Positions 56,401 through 64,000 of a stretch of 64,000 nt of DNA are shown piece by piece. The notes below the pieces were generated by a model that saw only the letters and a program-made list of their open reading frames with translations, was not told the origin of the DNA and did no database searches. Position 1 is the first letter of the stretch. Every line of letters starts with the position of its first letter. The stretch lies in assembly GCF_000485595.1 (NCBI RefSeq), contig NW_014577289.1:559097-623096 (forward strand). The letters run 5' to 3'. The translations under genes were made by a program, and so were the position numbers. This stretch comes from Priapulus caudatus. Lineage: Eukaryota > Priapulida > Priapulimorpha > Priapulimorphida > Priapulidae.

Positions 56401-58326
56401 ATCATACTTTCAGGGGAATGTTGTGCTGCAGCGATTCTTGCTACTCTTTGGTGGAGGCCTGTTCTCAGTGTTTGCCAGCAAGGCAGTGGAGGTTTCAGGT
56501 GCAGGTGCTCTTGGCTGTCTGAGCATGGCATTTGTCTCTGCCTATCACTGGAGAAAGCAGGGCTGGACAGACGGCAATGTAGGCAAACAATTTTCGTAAA
56601 CAATAAGCTTGCACATCATGCAAACATCAAAAACATACTGCTGTAATTTTATAGAGAGTGAAACGATTATGAGGCATTGTAACTTGTACTGTACAGGATA
56701 ACATTAATTGTTTATACCGACTGATGTTAATTTGATCTGTTAAATGTGTAGGTTCATCGTTTTAATATTTTCGTTGTGATGTCTTCTGGGTATCCACTAT
56801 CCTTACTAAATTGTAAGCATGTTAAAATGCCAACGAAAAACGCAAGTATTTGGTTTTATGCCAACATTGAATAAATGTGGCTCCCTAATTGGATTAGTGC
56901 TGATTGAGTTTCAGCTGTTAAAATAATGGCTTAACATAAGTGCATGGCTGGTTGTTTCAGAATCCTGTTGCAGACATCATGGCTGCATTGTGGGTTGTGT
57001 TTCAACCAACTCTGTTCGGTCTCATTGGAGCTGAGATAGACATACATGTGATACAGCTTCAGACGATCGGTGAGTGTGCTTTACAGGTAAAATAGGTCAA
57101 TCTGCACTGTTGCCGAATGCCGGAATACCTGATACCTTTTGTCATTTATAAGTGTATATAATGCCAAATTCATGTTCATCAAATGGTTTATTTCGTTGCA
57201 TTTATTTGTTATGTACTGTTTCTTGCATGCAGGACTAGGAGTAGCTGTCCTCGCGGTGGGGCTGTTTTTTAGACTGATAGCTTCTGTCTGTGCAGTCTCC
57301 TTTGCTGGGTTCAGCTGGAAGGAAAAGGGCTTCATCTCTCTCGCTTGGCTTCCCAAAGCTACTGTACAGGTTGGTCTGTCTGTTCACTGATGTGTACACT
57401 ATGTGGAAAAACTGCAGGTGTCTTTTTCTATGGAAAGGTGGGATAGTGTACCCACCCTCTTTTTTCAATCCTACCCATTTTTCATCACAAAAATATTTTA
57501 TTAAGAAACTTATATTGTTCAGTGCAGTTATTATTGTTATTTGAAACAATTCCCTTGAATGCATTCAGAAATCATTAAATGTGCCACTTGACTAATGACA
57601 TTATTCTAATGAGGTGTCAGTCATTGGTTACTTGTGTTCATATACATGCACATACACAGCATGAATGTGCCCACAAGGTCATCTCACTGTGTGGTTTTTA
57701 CTTTGAAACAGGCAGCTATAGGTTCAATTGCGCTGGAAACAGCCAGGGAGAGAGATGCGGGAGCCGTGAAAGAAGACCTAGGTTTGCAAGTAAGTGTAAG
57801 CGGTATTTCCATGGCCGTGCATCATCGTTGCTTGGCTTCATTTTGCATTATTTTGTTAAATGCAAAGCTGAATAATATGTGTACATATGTGCCAGTAATG
57901 AAATCTAGATGTGTGCTACAGTCAACGCTGCATGTGCAGGACACCTCTATACTCTTAACACACACCTGTCTCTAAGGACACATCTGGTGTTTTATTTTAG
58001 CAGCACTTGGTACCCTGGTATATAGGCTTCACTATCTTCATTCTGCCCATGTATCCATTAGCATTTATACAAAATGTAACTGTGATTGTCTTGTAAGATG
58101 GTCTGTTAACTATGTTGTTGTTTGACAGGTGCTGACAATAGCTGTTCTTGTCATACTAATTACTGCACCGATTGGAGCGGCTGCTATAGCGTTGTCTGCA
58201 CCTAGACTGCTAACACATGACGCCACCTATGGGCAGGAATCGTCACCAACGCGTGCCAATGAACATCAGCCAGTACTAAGCGAGGAGAATGCGTGTGATG
58301 CTCGATATGAGATATCTACGATGTAG
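53424..58326 (+). CDS. SLC9B2: Na+/H+ exchanger of the SLC9B (NHA) family, complete, 10 exons
   Basis: A multi-pass CPA2-type cation/proton antiporter. Exons: 53424-53958, 54258-54345, 54691-54873, 55076-55251, 55903-56009, 56414-56578, 56961-57069, 57233-57369, 57712-57789, 58129-58326. Phases agree and the sum is 1776 nt, 591 aa. I chose the ATG at 53424; an ATG at 53407 is out of frame. A soluble N-terminus of about 125 residues is followed by about 12 hydrophobic segments. Family signatures: LIRAGLGLDP, GFPWEWGFLLG, the ion-binding pair Asp309-Asp310 in SVDDVLAISGF, FQPTLFGLIGAEI, AWLPKATVQAAIGS and LITAPIGA. The C-terminus is short and acidic. Vertebrates have SLC9B1 (testis) and SLC9B2; the name follows SLC9B2, but this may predate that split. 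It is head to head with SPAG17. Confidence 0.93.
55328..55518. mobile_element. Tc1/pogo (Tigger)-like MITE in SLC9B intron 4
   Basis: A 191-bp segment flanked by TA on both sides, beginning CAGTGGAACCCCG and ending in a degraded inverted copy (ACGTTATAACAGGGCTACA). The CAGTGGAACCCCG start and the TA duplication are typical of pogo/Tigger elements. Confidence 0.7.
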
Positions 58327-58480
58327 AACTCATGTCAAAAGCAGTTACATTTTGTTTTGTTATTTTCTTCAGTCATTTTTAAACTCGGTTATTAGGTATT
58401 TTGCTGTTTTATAAGTTTGATTTCCTTTGTTCATGGCACACAGTAGAGTTGCAGAGATGATGAACGCGTGATCACGAGTG

Positions 58481-58486
58481 AATAAA
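58481..58486 (+). terminator. Poly(A) signal candidate for SLC9B
   Basis: AATAAA 155 bp after the SLC9B stop codon, followed by AAATTTATTGTATTTTATTT, a T-rich downstream element. It is the first canonical hexamer after the gene. Confidence 0.6.
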
Positions 58487-58629
58487 AACAAATTTATTGT
58501 ATTTTATTTACTCCTACTGTTTATAGATTATGAGGTATGGGGGGGGGATCAGAAAATGAATGACATTTCACGCAGGGGCGCATATGGCACCCTTATCATT
58601 TTGATAATAACTTTTGGCTATAGCATTTT

Positions 58630-59650
58630 TAGCTCGCCTTGACATCGTCAAGATGAGCTATTGCCATGGGGTGTCGTACGTCCGTCCGTCCGTCCGTCCG
58701 TCTGTCAACATTTGGCTACGGTCAACTATAACTCAAGAACCGTTTGACCCATATGTTTCAAATTGCATATAGTTGTTACTCCTATGGGAGAGGTTTCAAC
58801 GTTCTATTTTGGAGCACACCAGTCGACCTACTTTCGAGTCACGGCCACTTTTTGGCAAAAATGGAAATGGCCATAAGTCAGTTCAGGTTCAACGGATTTT
58901 GCTCATTTCTAGTATGTGAATGAATAAAGACTGGCCCCAAAACATATCACACGGGTTTTGATTTTTTTTTTAATTATGCAAATTAGGTAGATTTTGCCAA
59001 TTTCACTATGCATTTCAGTGTCTGCCTATGGTCAACGATAACTCAAGAACCGTTTGACCCACATGTTTTAAATTGCATACAGTTGTTACTCCTATGGGAG
59101 AGATTTGAACGTCCTATTTTGGAGCACGCCAGTCGACCTAGTTTCGAGCCACGCCCACTTTTTGGCAAAAAAGAAAATGGCCATCTAAATTCATTTTATT
59201 TTGTTAAATTTTGGTATGTGAATGTGTAAGGCTAGCCCCAAAACAGTTGTTACTCCTATGGGAGAGATGACAACGTCCTATTACGTTTATTACGTCCAAC
59301 TGGTTAACAACTCTACAATCATATCTATATACGTGTAATATTCGGTTTTAGATTCTTCGTTACAGTAATTTGACTGGAATATTTTATGGTTTTTATTTGC
59401 ACGATATTCGAAAACCTAAATGGCGATCATTTAGGCGTAGCGCCAGCTCTCGTCAATATTTCAGACTTTCAGATCTGAAACATTTATTTTCGCATCAAAA
59501 CTTATGCATATATCATTATCAAGAGTATATAATGGGAGATATGCTATATAATGGGAGTTCTCTCATATATACTCTTGCTTTATATATCCCCCCTCCCTCT
59601 TCTATCACACCCAAGGTGAGCTACAGTGTCATTGACACTTTCATTTATGT
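58630..59650 (+). mobile_element. Family B non-autonomous element, copy 2
   Basis: Starts AGCTCGCCTTGACATCGTC with five GTCC repeats and ends CCCAAGGTGAGCTACAGTGT. It has the same two tandem internal blocks (from about 58705 and about 59028) as the copy at 41554. A third, shortened block begins near 59240, and a hairpin at 59517-59578 sits near its right end. Confidence 0.8.
59517..59578. repeat. Imperfect hairpin, family H copy 4
   Basis: ATCAAGAGTATATAATGGGA on the left and its imperfect complement CTCTCATATATACTCTTG on the right. It lies inside the family B copy and is absent from the equivalent place in the other copy, so it looks like an insertion. Confidence 0.65.
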
Positions 59651-60333
59651 TTAAGAGTGAATAAATAATAAATTGTTCTTATATTCATTCCTGATATTAT
59701 ATAAGTTCATAACTTACGAGCGATAAAGGTCAGAAAATTGGTGAGATGTCACTCTGATAGCATATGGCAGCTAAATGAGTTCTAAGTCCCGTTTCAGCAA
59801 CAGGTAAAGGAGAAGGTGGTATCTATTGTCTAGATATTTTTGGTTTTCATCCTTTTGATTATTACCTTTCTGTTTGTCAATTTTTATACAACTGCTATAC
59901 TGAATATATGCCATAACACAAATATTGTATAGATAGATACATTAGTTTCACGTACTGCACAAATGGCGTTGAAACCAGTCTGAACCCTTCTTTTATGTAT
60001 GATATTTTAAGAAATGTGAGCACGTGTGGATAGAGCAATGGTACAGTAGGTTTTACGCGCAATTATTATAGACGCTATAAGTTTTCTGTGCCCGGGTTTT
60101 GTGAATAAATGTAAATATGTCCATTCTGTTACGTTATAATATAGAGAAATTGGTTGCCCTTTTTAAATGTTGTTATCTGGCTTGACACTGACTATCGGCA
60201 ACTACAGAGAAGATAGAGCTGGCGTTCTTGGGTTACTTTTTAGCGAGAAGAATTGAGATAGTAGAGTAGCTGTACATGTCGGGAGTGAGAGAAGGGGAGA
60301 CAGAGAGTAAGACCGAGAGCGCATGAGGAAGAG

Positions 60334-60334
<1 letters not shown>

Positions 60335-60387
<53 letters not shown>
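60335..60387 (+). repeat. GA microsatellite
   Basis: A (GA)n tract of about 50 bp with a few AAG interruptions; purine-rich DNA extends it on the left. Confidence 0.9.
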
Positions 60388-60391
<4 letters not shown>

Positions 60392-61344
60392 GTTAAAGAG
60401 TAATAGGGATTGGTAGATTGTTGGACTGGTGGGAAAGATATAATAAGTGTATGGGCGATGTGTGTATCTCTATCATGAGTCTGCGAACGTGTATTCGTGT
60501 GTTGTATGTGTATACGTGTATTGTGTGTGTATACATGTGTTGTATGTGTAGCTGTGAGTGTAGCTGTAATGGGTGTATGTATGTGCATATGTATATGTGT
60601 GTTGTATGTGTGTATAGATGTGTTGAATCCGCATAAACGCTCAAAATATGCGGATGAATGTATAATTAACGACGTGGAAGCAACGACAAAAAATATTGGA
60701 TTTATGAGCAATCAAACGAACTTTGATATTTTAATCGTTTTTACGTCTACCGTTAAAAATGTCTAATGTCATCTAGCACACTATACATTATTCTGCACAT
60801 GTATGCGGGACACACAGAGACCTGAGCAACAGAGTAAGGCTGTTTCAAATGCGAAACCCGAGGAAAGTAAGTGATGGTATTTGCAAGGTTTATCATGGTA
60901 AAGTGAAATTTGATCATTGGAGTTTTTTCCGTTCTTCTCTACTTCCAGTAAAGTTAAAACTTTTTCTACGGCAATCCGCAGTGTTGATCTATTAGATCAA
61001 CATTGACTCTCCCCTTACACTATATCTACTCTTCCATACAGTCCCTTAGATTTTGAAGAATAATTTTTACGGGGTTATGAGAACTAGTGTGATAAGCGGA
61101 TCGCTACATTACGTCATCTGTCACGCACTGTCGACATTGGCGCGACATAACTACGCCTGACGACATTTCCGCCCGAAGAGTTGACACATGACAAATCGTA
61201 ATTAACATTGATGCAAAATAGCGGCTAAGGAACTTCTTCGTTAAATATGCAACTCGGCTACAACGATAACAATATACATGCTCTCTAACTAAAATACTGA
61301 ATATGAGAATATAACTATGTAAGAATCAACGCGTGTGTGAGTGA

Positions 61345-63885
<2,541 letters not shown>

Positions 63886-63920
63886 CTACATAATATGATT
63901 AGAGATATTACAGAAACTTG

Positions 63921-63994
<74 letters not shown>

Positions 63995-64000
63995 CTCTCT
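63921..64000. repeat. CT microsatellite reaching the window edge
   Basis: Nearly pure (CT)n from 63921 to the end of the window, in the intron upstream of the first visible protease exon. Confidence 0.95.

Larger units (their letters stand above)
58327..61344. other. Intergenic region between SLC9B and the serine protease
   Basis: No coding exon recognised. It holds the SLC9B poly(A) region, a family B element, a GA microsatellite (about 60335-60387) and a TG-rich stretch (60480-60620) whose open frames are low complexity. Confidence 0.65.

Noticed and set aside
60202-60766. Thr/His-rich and Cys/Val-rich open frames on both strands
   Set aside because: Translations of TG/CA and GA repeats.

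Overview
This is animal nuclear DNA, most likely from a marine invertebrate. Genes are split into many short exons by GT-AG introns. Intergenic and intronic DNA is full of microsatellites and small non-autonomous DNA transposons. The CtBP protein reads like the arthropod/invertebrate form (for example the stretch [18 protein letters not shown]), which suggests a protostome, but I cannot name the species. One assembly gap of Ns lies at 27525-28252.

Five protein genes can be assembled by joining exons on splice sites with matching reading phase. (1) DCLRE1A/SNM1A (minus, 8856-18917) is complete: 14 exons, 805 aa, a DNA cross-link repair nuclease with a UBZ4 finger, a PIP box and the metallo-beta-lactamase/beta-CASP core. 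(2) CtBP (plus, coding 30660-36419) has 7 exons and 429 aa, a transcriptional co-repressor of the dehydrogenase fold. The 3' end of its fifth coding exon is triplicated together with the splice donor. (3) SPAG17 (minus, 43460-53186) is a ciliary central-pair (C1a) protein with one 3.1-kb exon and an in-frame TAA inside its last exon. (4) An SLC9B/NHA2-type Na+/H+ exchanger (plus, 53424-58326) has 10 exons and 591 aa. (5) A trypsin-like S1 serine protease (minus, 61345-63885) has its 5' end beyond the right edge.

Layout: 1-8855 has no recognisable gene but holds a CpG-rich stretch, a G-rich tract and transposon copies. 8856-18917 is DCLRE1A, with at least three datable transposon insertions in its introns. 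18918-30578 is repeat-rich intergenic DNA with a long GA tract and the N gap. 30579-36419 is CtBP. 36420-43459 is CtBP 3' flank plus repeats. 43460-58326 is the head-to-head pair SPAG17/SLC9B, whose start codons are only 237 bp apart. 58327-61344 is repeats, and 61345-64000 is the protease.

The genes do not form a pathway. The one functional link suggested by position is SPAG17 with SLC9B: a flagellar protein and a member of a transporter family with sperm roles share a very short bidirectional promoter that carries a duplicated CCAGATGGCGCAAC motif. The less expected content is in the repeats: at least five short hairpins whose arms start with a shared motif close to ATCARRAGYNNATAAT; two Mutator-like palindromic elements with 9-bp target duplications; two hAT-like elements with 8-bp duplications; and an element family carrying strings of AGGTCA nuclear-receptor half-sites spaced as DR1.
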